Source: Taiwanofungus camphoratus
Lineage: Eukaryota > Basidiomycota > Agaricomycetes > Polyporales > Taiwanofungaceae
Length of the DNA stretch: 64,000 nt
NCBI GenBank assembly: GCA_003999685.1
Contig: CP021226.1
Coordinates: 2,294,001-2,358,000 of the forward strand
Reading direction: 5' to 3'
Shown: positions 33,974 through 43,562 of the stretch, in pieces
How positions within the stretch are numbered: the stretch's first letter is position 1
Layout: every line of letters begins with the position of its first letter
Made by a program: the position numbers and the translations under genes
Notes under the pieces: generated by a model
The model's input: only the letters and a program-made list of their open reading frames with translations
The model's database searches: none
Told to the model about the DNA's origin: nothing

Positions 33974-36579
33974 GACTGTACCTGATGCAATATACTCACT
34001 GGGGATCTCACCCTTTATTTCAGCGGGGGTCTGACGAGGGAGTTGGACCGGTGAGGGGAGCCAGAAGCGCTCCACGCATTGGCTGTGGGCCAAGCAAAAG
34101 CCCCACCCGTCAGCGGGTCCCCAGGGGATGACGTGAATCCGTGGATGTTCCGTTGCCGAAGCTTGCGTTTCGATTTCTAGGTGTCTGGCCGTGCTTTGTT
34201 TTGGACGCACTGCGTGCGTTTGTGCATTTATCCCACCCGTTCTTCGAGACTCCAATGGACTGCTGAGAGACCGATCCAGTTGTACTACGACTCCCGCACA
34301 CACACATGCATGGTACAAGCTGCGGCGCAAGCCAAACTAGATCATACCATGTCCCACTTCCTGGATTGTCTCCTGTCGCGAGCGTCAGTCGTATCCTTAT
34401 CGGTAGCATGTAACAATATGTATTGTACGGAAACCGTCGTCTCTAATGGACAGCGTTCGAGGGTTACTACTTAGTACTACCGCCTGCCTCGATTTACGAG
34501 CCCCTCTTTATACAACGGCGTCAACGTTGACGGCTTGAACCTCCAGTCCAGCCTCGTCGTCGCCGCATAGTTATCGATGAAACGGCGCGCCGGGTGAAAA
34601 CGCTCGGTTTGACGTCCGCGGTGGGGTATAGCCTGGGACGAAGCCTCCATCCCCTGACTCCTCCCCACCCAACCTGTAAACCACCCTGCTGGAAGGTCAT
34701 GTTACTGTCGTGCGCCCTACTTGCTTGCCTGCTTGCTTTGGGAACAGTAAGTACATTTACTCCTTCTGGATCAAGCTTAGGTGGGAGACACCTGAACGGC
34801 CCTGAAAGGGAGAGCGGTTGGGGTAGCGGTAAGCCCCCTGATGAGAGCTTTCGCAGGCTCGAAACCGCTGCCAGTCCGTTCCTCTAGCATCCCTCTCTTA
34901 TGACCTACCAGGACCTTATCTTCGGAGACGGTTGACTGCAGGCTTAATGATGGATGTGGTCAGCTCAGTTGACGCCCGGCTGGACGCTGTTCCATGGGTG
35001 TTCGTGCCTCTCACTCATGGAACCTAGCTAAAGGCACTCGAAGGTAATGAGTGTGACACATCGGGAACAGAGCATACCGTGACGTCGTATCATGAACGCC
35101 AAGCTGACCCTCCGCAGCCCCTTCCGTTCCGTCCCCTAAGCAACCCGTCAAACTCAGGATACGGTATGAGAGTGCTTCGCGAAATGATCGATACCCTGTG
35201 CGGCGCGACAGAGGACGGAGCCGGAACCCCCACCTGCACAAACAGTGACCGATTGGCCGCCGGTGGGCCCGGTATCTACCATCACGCAACGCAGCAGCGG
35301 CGGCGGCAGCAGCGTCGCTACCCTGGCGTTGTTGATTGTCTAGGAGACGCTGGGGTCTTGTTGTTCACCCGGCCTGCGATTTTACGCCGTTGGAGTGGGC
35401 TTTGGGGCCTGGAGGGCCTCGCCACGGTCAGAGCTGTGTTGTGAAGGCTCGCCGTCTGCCCTGCGCAGTGCGGACGACGCTTGGCCGCGCGATACACAGG
35501 CGTACTAAGTATGCCTACGTACGAAGTCGGCACCCAGACTCGGTCGGCAATTGCTTCTGATCGGCCAAAAGCTCATCTTTTTTGGATGGTTTTCGCAAAT
35601 ACCAAACCCTTTGATCGGTCGAGACCCCAAGTGCCGGCCGAGTCGGGGTGCCGCCGACTCACTTCACACGTAGGCGTAGCACTGGATCAGCTGATGAGCA
35701 TCACGGATAGTCGGTCCGGCAGCCAAAGCTGCGACAGGCGAGTCACGATGTGTGCAGGTGGAGACGAGGCGAGGCGAGGCCCCGCTCTCTGTCGCGTCGC
35801 GTCGCGCAGGGTGCTGCATCGAGGGTGCTGCAAAAGCACCGTAGCAAGGCCGGCCGCCTCCCGCACCTGCTGCCAAAGTCGCCCGCTGTCCAGCGCCGGC
35901 GCCGGCGGGCCGCGTCCCTCGACCCCCGAAGCGACCTCACCACCGCGCCGACCGATGCCAGTCCGGCTCTCCTGCCTTTCGCGCCGGGAAGGGCGTGTGT
36001 GGCGTGTGGCGTGTGGTGTATGGTATATGGTATATGGTTGGGCGGGGACGCGCATGGTCCTGTGTGCGTGTCTCGGGAAGCACATCCATATCATGCACTT
36101 GGGGGAACATGCCGTGCGTGTGGTCTCGCCGTGGCTTCCCATCACGTCGCGCAGCGCCGAGAGGGCGCCCTCGTCGTTGTATGCGCTATCTGGAGGAACA
36201 GGCCGCATTTCCTGTGGCATAGTTGTGCAGGAGCGGCCTTTACTGGGGTGGAAGACAGATTGGTGGACGACTGTGGACCTCTGTAAAATAAAAAAAAAGG
36301 ATGGTCAACCGTAGCTCCCAAATCGCGCCGAGCGACTGTTATTATGACTGGACCTGGGAGTGCAGTCACAGTCACATATCGGTCGCCCGAACCGACTACA
36401 CGTTGACTGCTGCGTGACTATTTTCTCCGGGTTTGAACGTTAACAGTGGTAGTCAAGAGAAATAAAATGACTAGTTAGCCAATTGGCGCGATTTGGGGAC
36501 CAGGGTTGTGACTTGGCTCGACTATTCTTGTTTACAGAGTGTGAACGCCGACGGCTGCAGCGGTGCCAGCCCCGGCACT
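33974..36579. other. Intergenic, membrane protein to GC island
   Basis: No gene is recognised in 2.6 kb. It carries MITE-like copy 2 (35503-35682), TATGG-type short repeats near 36010-36040 and an A-rich tract near 36286. Base composition rises in GC from about 35.1 kb. Confidence 0.55.
35503..35682. mobile_element. MITE-like element, copy 2
   Basis: The left 105 bp align with copy 1 (shared TACTAAGTATGC, GACTCGGT, CAATT, TTCTGAT and CAAAAGCT blocks) at roughly 80 percent identity by eye. The right end, around GTAGGCGTAGCA, resembles the inverted left end but is more diverged. It is a degraded relative of the element at 31381, with no coding capacity. Confidence 0.55.
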
Positions 36580-36942
36580 CTTCATGAACAGTGCGGCCAG
36601 TAGCGGCGTGCAAAGAAGCAGGCAGGGGCGCGCGGACTAGACGCCCGTGCGTCCGCGCCCAGCTCGACGCACCTCGCCCGCGCCGCACAACGGCCCGCGC
36701 GTCCCCTCGCGTCCCCGCCCGCCTTGTGCGCCCGGCTGGCGGGGCACACGCCCGCGTCCGGCGCGTGCGCCGCCACCTGTGCTTGAGTGGGGGCGAGCGA
36801 GGGGAAGGGGAAGGGGGGGGGCGCGCGCGGAAGCTGCACCGTGTTCCCGCTCCGCACTCCGGGCCGAGGCGGGAAGCAGGGGCGGGGACGCGAAGCAGGG
36901 TGGGGAGGCGCGTGCGGAGGCGAAGGCGAAGGCGAGGGGGGT

Positions 36943-36970
36943 GGAGGAGGAGGAGGAGGAGGAGGAGGAG
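36943..36970 (+). repeat. GGA trinucleotide repeat
   Basis: There are about nine GGA units in a row inside the purine-rich island, a simple microsatellite. Confidence 0.85.
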
Positions 36971-37674
36971 CGGGGGAAGCAGGGCCGGCGCCGATCCCGG
37001 CGGAGCGGGACCTGGTGCGGGGGGGGGGAGACAGGATCGCGACAGGACCCCCGCCCATCTCTGTATGACGTTCGATTCCAAAGTCTAAAGTCGCCGAGAA
37101 GGGGGGGTCTGGGAGCCGGACCGTTTGATGCCAGTGGCCGGAGTTCTGGTCCGCCGGCGGGTGCCAAGAATCACCGAAGATGGGCTGGTAGGCGGGAGGC
37201 CCGATGCCTAACCTAACCACCGGAATGGGGGTTTCCGGCCGTGGGCATTGGGGGCGCCCGTTGCGATGATGCTTCCGGTCAGGCGCCGGCTGAGAAATGG
37301 TTTCACGGTCAAAAACGGGGCGGTGCGCCGACACCGCCGAACCCGTTTGGAGGGGAAAAACACGCTAGGCAAATGAGGTCCCAAGCGTTTTTAGAAGCTC
37401 GATCCCATTGTCCGACCGAATACGACCGTTTGCGGTCGGTGTTGTGTGGAAGATCACCAAAGTTGAGCACGTTCGGACGACCGAAAGGGGGTGTGCTCGG
37501 GATCACAGCTGGTATAGGGATTGGCGGTGGTCCTGTTGCGAGAGAAGGCGGGGGAAGCGCCGATCCGGAAGGCGAAGCGCAGGCGTGTTCGCGATGCGTG
37601 ATGGAGAAGCGGGGCCGTCGTGGGACTGTCGGATGTGCGGAGAGGGAAGCGAGGGTGGGAATGGGGAGGGGGGA

Positions 37675-37701
37675 GGGGAAGGGGAAGGGGAAGGGGAAGG
37701 G
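37675..37701 (+). repeat. GGGGAA hexamer repeat, G-quadruplex candidate
   Basis: Four full GGGGAA units plus GGG, preceded by further runs of four to six G, satisfy the usual four-run rule for quadruplex formation on the plus strand. Confidence 0.8.
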
Positions 37702-38671
37702 CTGCACGAGTAGGAGGAAGGACCGGAGGGAAGCGCAGAAGCGGGGGAAGAGCGGGGGGAGGGGGACGAGCGCACGGCGCATCGTCCCGGGCCGGCTGCA
37801 GGCGAGGGAAGGGGATCGAGTGCAGGGGCACTTGTGTGCCTGTGTACTGGCGGATGCGGGCACGTACGTACGTAGCGAGCTGCGGTCGGTGCTGGCGTAG
37901 GGCGCGGGGTGTTGCGCGGTCGAGCGCGGGGAGGAGATGGCTGTTGTTACGGCATTGTGTCTGGGTGTGCAGTTGGCGCACCGGGAGCCAGGCACGGGGG
38001 CTGAGGAGGGAGTGGACGATGAGTGACAGAGGATCAGGGACGTGACGGTGGTGATGGCTGATGGGAGACTGGCAATCGCGTCCTTGGCGGAGTGTGTCGT
38101 GGACACCTGTCACGGGGAAAGACTGCACTGCAGCAGGGAGAGACGGCGGATGGCGGAGGCGGAAGCGGAGACGGAGGGTGTACGTACACGGAGAGCGCAG
38201 GCAGAGGGGGGCTGTGTGGACGGGGGTTGGTCGCGCTGCGGTGGGTGCGTGATCGCTATCGATGGGCTGCGATTCGCCGGCGGAGGCGGGTGCGTGCAGT
38301 TGGCGGGCGTTTGCGATGGCTAGCGCGGGGCCAGTCGGTATGGGTTAGTGTGGCCTGGGGGCGGGTCGTCCGCGGACACGTGCCAAGGCCGAGGAGAAGC
38401 AGGCTGCGTCACACGTGCGGGGTGCGTCGTTCCTGAGGCGTGTGGGCGTATGTCCGCCATGTGCGTCGGGGCAGCGGCCATGGCGGGGGTCGGAGGACGG
38501 GGTCGTGGCCCGATGGGGATTAGCGTGGGTGTGCGGGAGATCGCGGATGCTGATTCCGGGAGATGCGCGGATCTCGCATGCATCGATCGGGCGCCGTGGT
38601 GGGCAGCCTCCCCGTCCAAAGCGGAGGCTGCCATACCCACCGCGTCCTCCTCGTCGTCGTCGCCGTCTGTC

Positions 38672-40831
38672 ATGCATCGTCCGCGGGTTGCCAGCGACAG
38701 CGACAGCGCCGACTCCCGCATGGCCGCCAGCAAGGCAAAGAGACCGTGCACCCTGTCTCACGCGACGCCCGCAGGCTCCTTCCCATCCGTCGGCTCTCCC
38801 AGCCAAACAGGCAGCCCTCTCGCCCTCTGGGACGACGTGCAGCCTTCCACTTCTCGTTTCCGTTCCTCCGTCCTCGCTTCCCCTCCGGCTCCTTCCCAGG
38901 TACGCACGCCCTATATGTCCGCGGACTTGTCTCTCATCCCCGCCCGCCCTTTCTAGCTCAGCCCCGCCTCCGCCCTCCATACCATCTCCTCCCTCCCACA
39001 CCACCGCCGCCACATGGGCCCCATCCACGCCCTCCCCGTCGAGCTCCTCGCCCGCATCTTCGAGCTCGGCGTCGACGACCACTACGCCCCCCACCCCGAC
39101 GCCGTCCCCCAGGGCGTGCCCGCCTTCGAGGTCCTCGTCTCCCACGTCTGTCTCCACTGGCGCGACGTCGCCCTCCGCACCCCCTCCCTCTGGACCCACA
39201 TCCACTTCCGCGCAGTCCCCCACATCGCCCGCGCCCGCCTCTACCTCGCCCGCTCCACCCGCCACCCCCTCCACATCTTCATCGACTCCGCCTCCGAGGC
39301 CGACCACGTCCCCGGCTCCTCCATCTTCCGCGACGAGTTCCTCCCCGTCTGCGACCCCCTCCTCCCCCACATCCACCGCTGGCGCTCCTTCGTCCTCAAG
39401 GTCCGCGACCTCGTCTGCAAGGGCCACGCACGCACCGTCCTCTCCACCTGCGGCCCCGCACCCGCCCTCGACACCCTCCAGCTCTGGCACATCGAGGACT
39501 GGGGCTCCCCGGAGCGCCTCTACACCGCCATCGGGCCCCCTCCCGTCGTCGTCTTCGCCGGCGGCCTCCCCGCCCTCCGCCACCTCTCCCTCATCGGCGT
39601 CAACATCCCCTGGGAGCCCCGCCCGTCCCCCTTCCTCGCCCGCCTCCGCTCCCTCGAGCTCGCCCTCCACTCCGACGACGTCCGCATCCCCTTCCCCCGC
39701 TGGCACGCCATGCTCGCCGCCTCCCCCGCCCTCGAACGCCTCGCCCTCCACTACTCCGGCCCCCGCGCAGCAGGGCCCCCCTGGGCCGCCCGCATCCGCC
39801 TCGACGCCCTCCGCGAGCTCTGCCTCACAGACCTCGACCCCCCCTACGCCTGCGCCCTCCTCCGCACCCTCGACGCGCCCGCCCTCCGCGCCCTCCGCCT
39901 CGAGCTCTCCGACCAGGACTTTACCCCCCTCGCCGAGCTCCTCGCCGCTCCGCCCCCCCCGCCCCCGCCCGGCACGCCCCTCGACCCCGCCCGCCCCTAC
40001 GCCCCCTGGCTCCACGCCTCCGGCGACCGAGCCCCGGAGCCCGCCCCCGCGCCGATGTTCCCAGCGCTCCGCGAGCTCGCCGTCGCCGCGCTCGAGTGCA
40101 CGCCCGCCGCGTGGCGCCGCCTCCTCGCGAGCATGCGCGCCGTCCGCCTGCTCGACGCCGACTTTCGCGCGCCGCGCCTCGGCCCGGGCTTTTTTGACGT
40201 CTTGCTCGAGGCCCTCCCCGGGCGCGGATTCGATGGCCGGGGAGGTGTGGGCGGGGATCGGGACAGGGACCGGGGGGGAGAAGGGGAGGAGCGGGAGGGA
40301 GAAGGGGGAGAAGAGGGCGCGGGCGCGGGCGCGCGGCAGCCGAGCGTGCTCCTCCCCGCGCTGCACACGCTGCGCACGTCCGGCGTGCCCGGCGCGCGGC
40401 TCGCGGCGCTCGCGGTGTTCCGCCGCCAGTGCGGGCGGCCGGTGCGCCGCTGGCTCGTGAACGAGCGCGGGCGCGACGCGGACGCGGAGCGCATGCAGGC
40501 CGCGGTGGACGCCGGCGGCGAGGACGGGGGCGGCGGGATCGAGCGCTTTGAGTGGTTTAGGGACGAGGAGGAGGATTTGGACGATGGCGAGGAGGAGGAT
40601 GGGGATGAGGACGCGGGGGGCAGCGGGGAGGACAGCGGGGAGGGCAGCGGGGAGGACAGCGGGGAGGGCAGTTTTGTCGCGGAGGGCGACGGCGACGGCG
40701 ACGGCGAGGGGCTGCTGGAGGAGGAGGAGGAGGAGGACGGCGCGCCCCCGGCGGAGGACGCAGCGGAGGACTCTGGTGCGTCCGAGGAGGGGCACGCAGG
40801 GGGAGGGGGCGGCGCGGGTGGATATAGGTGA
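38672..40831 (+). CDS. F-box protein with acidic C terminus
   Basis: This is a predicted SCF adaptor. Two exons (38672-38899, 38957-40831) give 700 residues. The F-box core follows the ATG-like MGPIHALPVELLARIFELG at 39014 and continues VSHVCLHWRDVALRTPSLW, close to the F-box protein at 15.6-17.2 kb. I include the upstream exon because a good donor (CAG|GTACGC) and acceptor (TTCTAG) join in phase 0 and add a leader as in other family members; starting at 39014 would give 606 residues. A leucine-rich middle is followed by an acidic tail with tandem SGEDSGEG and runs of Glu and Asp, ending Gly-rich. Codons end almost always in C in the first 1.1 kb and shift to G-rich choices in the last 0.7 kb, unlike any other gene here. 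Confidence 0.78.
40622..40669 (+). repeat. 24-bp tandem repeat in F-box coding region
   Basis: Two exact 24-bp units (40622-40645, 40646-40669) each encode SGEDSGEG in the acidic tail. Such in-frame minisatellites often vary in number between strains. Confidence 0.8.
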
Positions 40832-41465
40832 CTGGGCGCTCCGCGTCCGTGGGCTCTGGGGGAAGCCATCGCAAAACTGCACAGTGCGTCTCGCCTGCGC
40901 GGCCGTCTCGTGTCTCCGTTCCCGTTCCCGTTTCCGTTTCCGTTTCTGTCTTTTCCGTCCCTCTCGGATCTGTGTCTGTCTCTGCGTGTCTGTATCCGTG
41001 TCCGTGGGCGTGGGCGTGTCCGTGTCCGTCTCTGCGTCCCGTCGTTACCATCCGTCTCCACCCCGTCCCCTCCACAGCCTGCCCCCCTCTTGTCTGTATT
41101 TTTGCACCCTGGATCTCTTGTCCCACGTACCGTATCTATATCTAGCGGACGTCCCGCGGGACGTGTCTGCGCGTTATTTTGTATTCCCCCCCCGTGTGTC
41201 CCGCTCGCACTACTATGCCGCGCCGCGAATACGCCTTTGAGCACCGCGCACCAAACCTCCGGTATGTACGCACGGTGCTCGCGCTTATTTACACGAATGA
41301 AACAGCCCCGCGCGGCGCCCGCGGGCCAGACGCGTGAGACGGAGAAGGTGCATCTCTCATATTTCAGCATATTTCGGATTCGAGCACAGTATTTGTATAT
41401 ACCCCGCGCCCGCGCCCCCACATCCCCGCGCTCCCTCGCCCCAGCACGTACCCCCGGCGCCCAGG
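40832..41465. other. Intergenic between convergent genes, hexamer-rich
   Basis: From about 40912 to 41030 the plus strand shows degenerate CCGTTT and GTGTCC hexamer repeats, pyrimidine-rich. No gene is recognised. Both terminators should lie here. Confidence 0.6.
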
Positions 41466-42826
41466 TTACCTCGCCCCCCGCTCGAGCCGCAGCCGCGCCT
41501 GCTCCAGCGCGCGGTAGACGTCCGCCGCGAACCCCGACTCGGGCGGCATCGCCAGCAGGCGCGCGAGCGCGGGGACCGCTTCGCGCGTCAGCAGCAGGCG
41601 CGGCTGCGCGTCCGCGGCGGTGGAGTCGCGGTGTGGCGGACTCGATGACGGCGCGGAGGCGGAGGGCGCGGAGGGGCCGCGTTCGTTTCCTGGCGGGCTT
41701 GCGGGCGCTGCGGAGGGCGTGGTGGAGGGGTCCGGCGGGCGCGGCGCGTACTCGGCGTAGATCGCGTCGAGCTCGGCGCTCTCGGCGGGGACGACTGCGC
41801 CCTGCGCGACAAAGGCCTCGAGGTACTGCGACGCTTTGTAGGCTGGCGTGGGCATCTCGTTAGTTTCGTGTGCGTTACGTGGGGAGGGGAGGGTGGGAGA
41901 ACGAGGAGCGAGGAGCGGGGGGAGAGGCGAGAGACCGTACCGCGATAGTGCGACCATGACCGCCAGATGCAGAAGAAGAACGGGAAGTTCGGTATCACAG
42001 CTGCAGCGGGACGTCTCGGTCAGCGTGCGCGCGCGCGCGTACTGGGACCTATGAGCGTGCGACGTACGGATGAGCATGAACGGCGCGGTGAGCGGGGAGA
42101 CGGCGAGCCAGAAAATGAAGCCCTGGCGGTGGCGCGGGGTGCGTTTCTCCAGGAGCGCACGGAGGTGCAGCAGGGGCGAGGTGCAGGCCGAGGGCGGGTA
42201 GACGAGCGGGATCTGCGGCAGGCGTCCGTCATATTGCATGTCAATTGGCACAGAGGGAGCAAGAAGCATGGTCAAGGAGGAGGAGGAGCGCGCTGCGTCA
42301 ACGGATTGGCAAGGCCCCGGGTGAAGAGGTGCGCAGACTGACCGTGGGGTGGTCCGCGGGGCGCGGCTTGGCGTCCGCGGCACGTCCGAGCGGGAGGAGC
42401 TTGGGCCCGAGGGAGGGGTCGACGGATTTGAGCGCGAGCTCCTCAAATTCGAGGCGGTCGATGAGGCGTTCGCCGTAGAGGAAGGCCTTGCGCTGTTTGA
42501 TATCACGGGCAGAATATATATAAGTAGAATGCAAGGGGAGATTAGCGGTCGTGCTCCGTCCACGCTTGAGACAGGGCGATCGGTATGCACAAACATAGCG
42601 GTCTTTCGAGACAAGGGAGCGAACGGACACTGACCTTCCAGCTGCTATCTGGCGCCTTTCCCAGCCCTGCCCAAAGATCTGCTGCCTTGGTTGTCGCCCA
42701 TAGCGACAAGCTATTCTTCTTCGCCTGCGACGGTGGCGGAAGGACGAACTGGTAGTAAGTGAGATGTTCCGAATGTACACGAGTGGGCGCCGTGCGCAGG
42801 GCGAGAGGCAGTGCGATTATGCGCAT
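41466..42826 (-). CDS. MKH1: Mitochondrial K+/H+ exchange-related protein
   Basis: This resembles the fungal Mit_KHE1 family (yeast Ydl183c/Mkh1), inner-membrane proteins linked to mitochondrial K+/H+ exchange. Five exons (42635-42826, 42343-42492, 42068-42212, 41941-42000, 41466-41842) give 307 residues. The family blocks appear in order: MRIIALPL, LTYYQFVLPP, WAGLGKAPDSSWK, GERLIDRLEFEELALKSVDP, IPLVYPPS, RTPRHRQGFIFWLAVSPLTA, PNFPFFFCIWRSWSHYRA and Y-K-A-S-Q-Y-L-E-A-F. Two short hydrophobic segments around SPLTAPFMLIPVIPNFPFFF fit membrane association. The Pro/Ser-rich tail is variable. Introns 1 and 2 (142 and 130 nt) are long for the window. It shares the GC-rich island with the preceding F-box gene. 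Confidence 0.82.
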
Positions 42827-43141
42827 GGAGCGCTTCGCCGTTGGCAGAAACGCCATCGCTCGGCTTGCTTGAGGGAGATGTGTTCGACGCTGGGATGTCC
42901 GACAAGCTGGCTGCCCGAGTAAACTATGCGCTGGTTACCAGTCGGCTGCGCTAGACGCGCGGAGAAACGGCGCGTCAGTCTATTCGCGTGACACTCGCGT
43001 GACAGCACGTGGCGGCAATATCCTGCCCGTCCTCCCGCTCCCAGCCCTCAGCAGCGGCTGTGCCTCAGCCCCTGCCTCTGCCACCGCCACTGCCACTGCT
43101 CGTCCACAGGCTTTTAGCCAGCCATACGCACACCCGGCACG
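42827..43141. promoter_or_regulatory. Divergent promoter region
   Basis: The 315 bp lie between the divergent start codons of the K+/H+ exchange gene and the small protein gene. It is pyrimidine-rich before 43142. No specific motif was identified. Confidence 0.45.
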
Positions 43142-43562
43142 ATGGAATCGCCCAGGGAACCCGCCTCCCCGTCCTCGTCCTCCACATCTGGCTCCCCGCC
43201 CCCAGAAGAGCGCGTCCCCGACGAGTCCACCTTCATTAACATGAGCAGCGCAAGCAGCCTGTCCGGGCCCCCCAAACGCCGCCTCGGACCAAGCCCCTTT
43301 GGTGGCGGCCCCAATGCCCGCGAAACCAAGAGCAGGCGCAGGGAGGACAACATGATGCGCAAAATGGGCCCGGCTATTTGGGACAGTAGGGAGGCGGGCA
43401 TGGTCAGGCCAAAGGACGATCTGGTCGACCAGCCACTTGTCGATAACCTGCGCAAGCGTCGGTGCTTTCTCTGCCTCTGCTCGCCTTGATGGCTGACTCG
43501 TGCGGATGATTGTAGAATTTGGTGATCCGTTTGATGACAGCATCGTGAAGAAGGCTGCGTAA
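43142..43562 (+). CDS. Small unidentified protein, 120 residues
   Basis: Two exons (43142-43457, 43516-43562) give 120 residues. I do not recognise a named family. The N terminus is Ser/Pro-rich and the middle is basic (PPKRRLGPSPFGGG, then RETKSRRREDNM). The end is more ordered: DDLVDQPLVDNLRK joined by the intron to QFGDPFDDSIVKKAA. The splice (donor GTCGGT, acceptor TTGTAG) keeps frame and removes a low-complexity tail, which argues that the gene is real. There is no signal peptide or membrane span. A 206-codon frame on the other strand is its shadow. Confidence 0.6.

Larger units (their letters stand above)
36580..38671. other. GC-rich, purine-skewed noncoding island
   Basis: The plus strand is very G-rich. 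Long frames are open on several strands at once, as expected from GC content alone, and none has family resemblance or splice logic. The stretch includes GGA repeats, GGGGAA repeats and G-runs able to form quadruplexes. It leads to the F-box gene at 38672 and may serve as its upstream region. Confidence 0.6.

Noticed and set aside
33470-34330. 286-codon minus-strand frame opposite the membrane protein
   Set aside because: It is antisense to the cytosolic tail of the membrane protein gene, Arg-rich and without a domain.
36437-38128. Overlapping open frames of 130-265 codons on both strands in the GC island
   Set aside because: Open frames arise from the scarcity of AT-rich stop codons. The translations are low complexity and no frame has a supported start, splice or family.
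38345-40882. An 845-codon open frame on the minus strand and several 500-680-codon plus-strand frames over the same DNA
   Set aside because: These are GC-driven shadows of the F-box gene: composition is extreme (long Pro, Ser, Arg, Glu or Gly runs), no domain is seen, and only the F-box frame has splice logic and family motifs.
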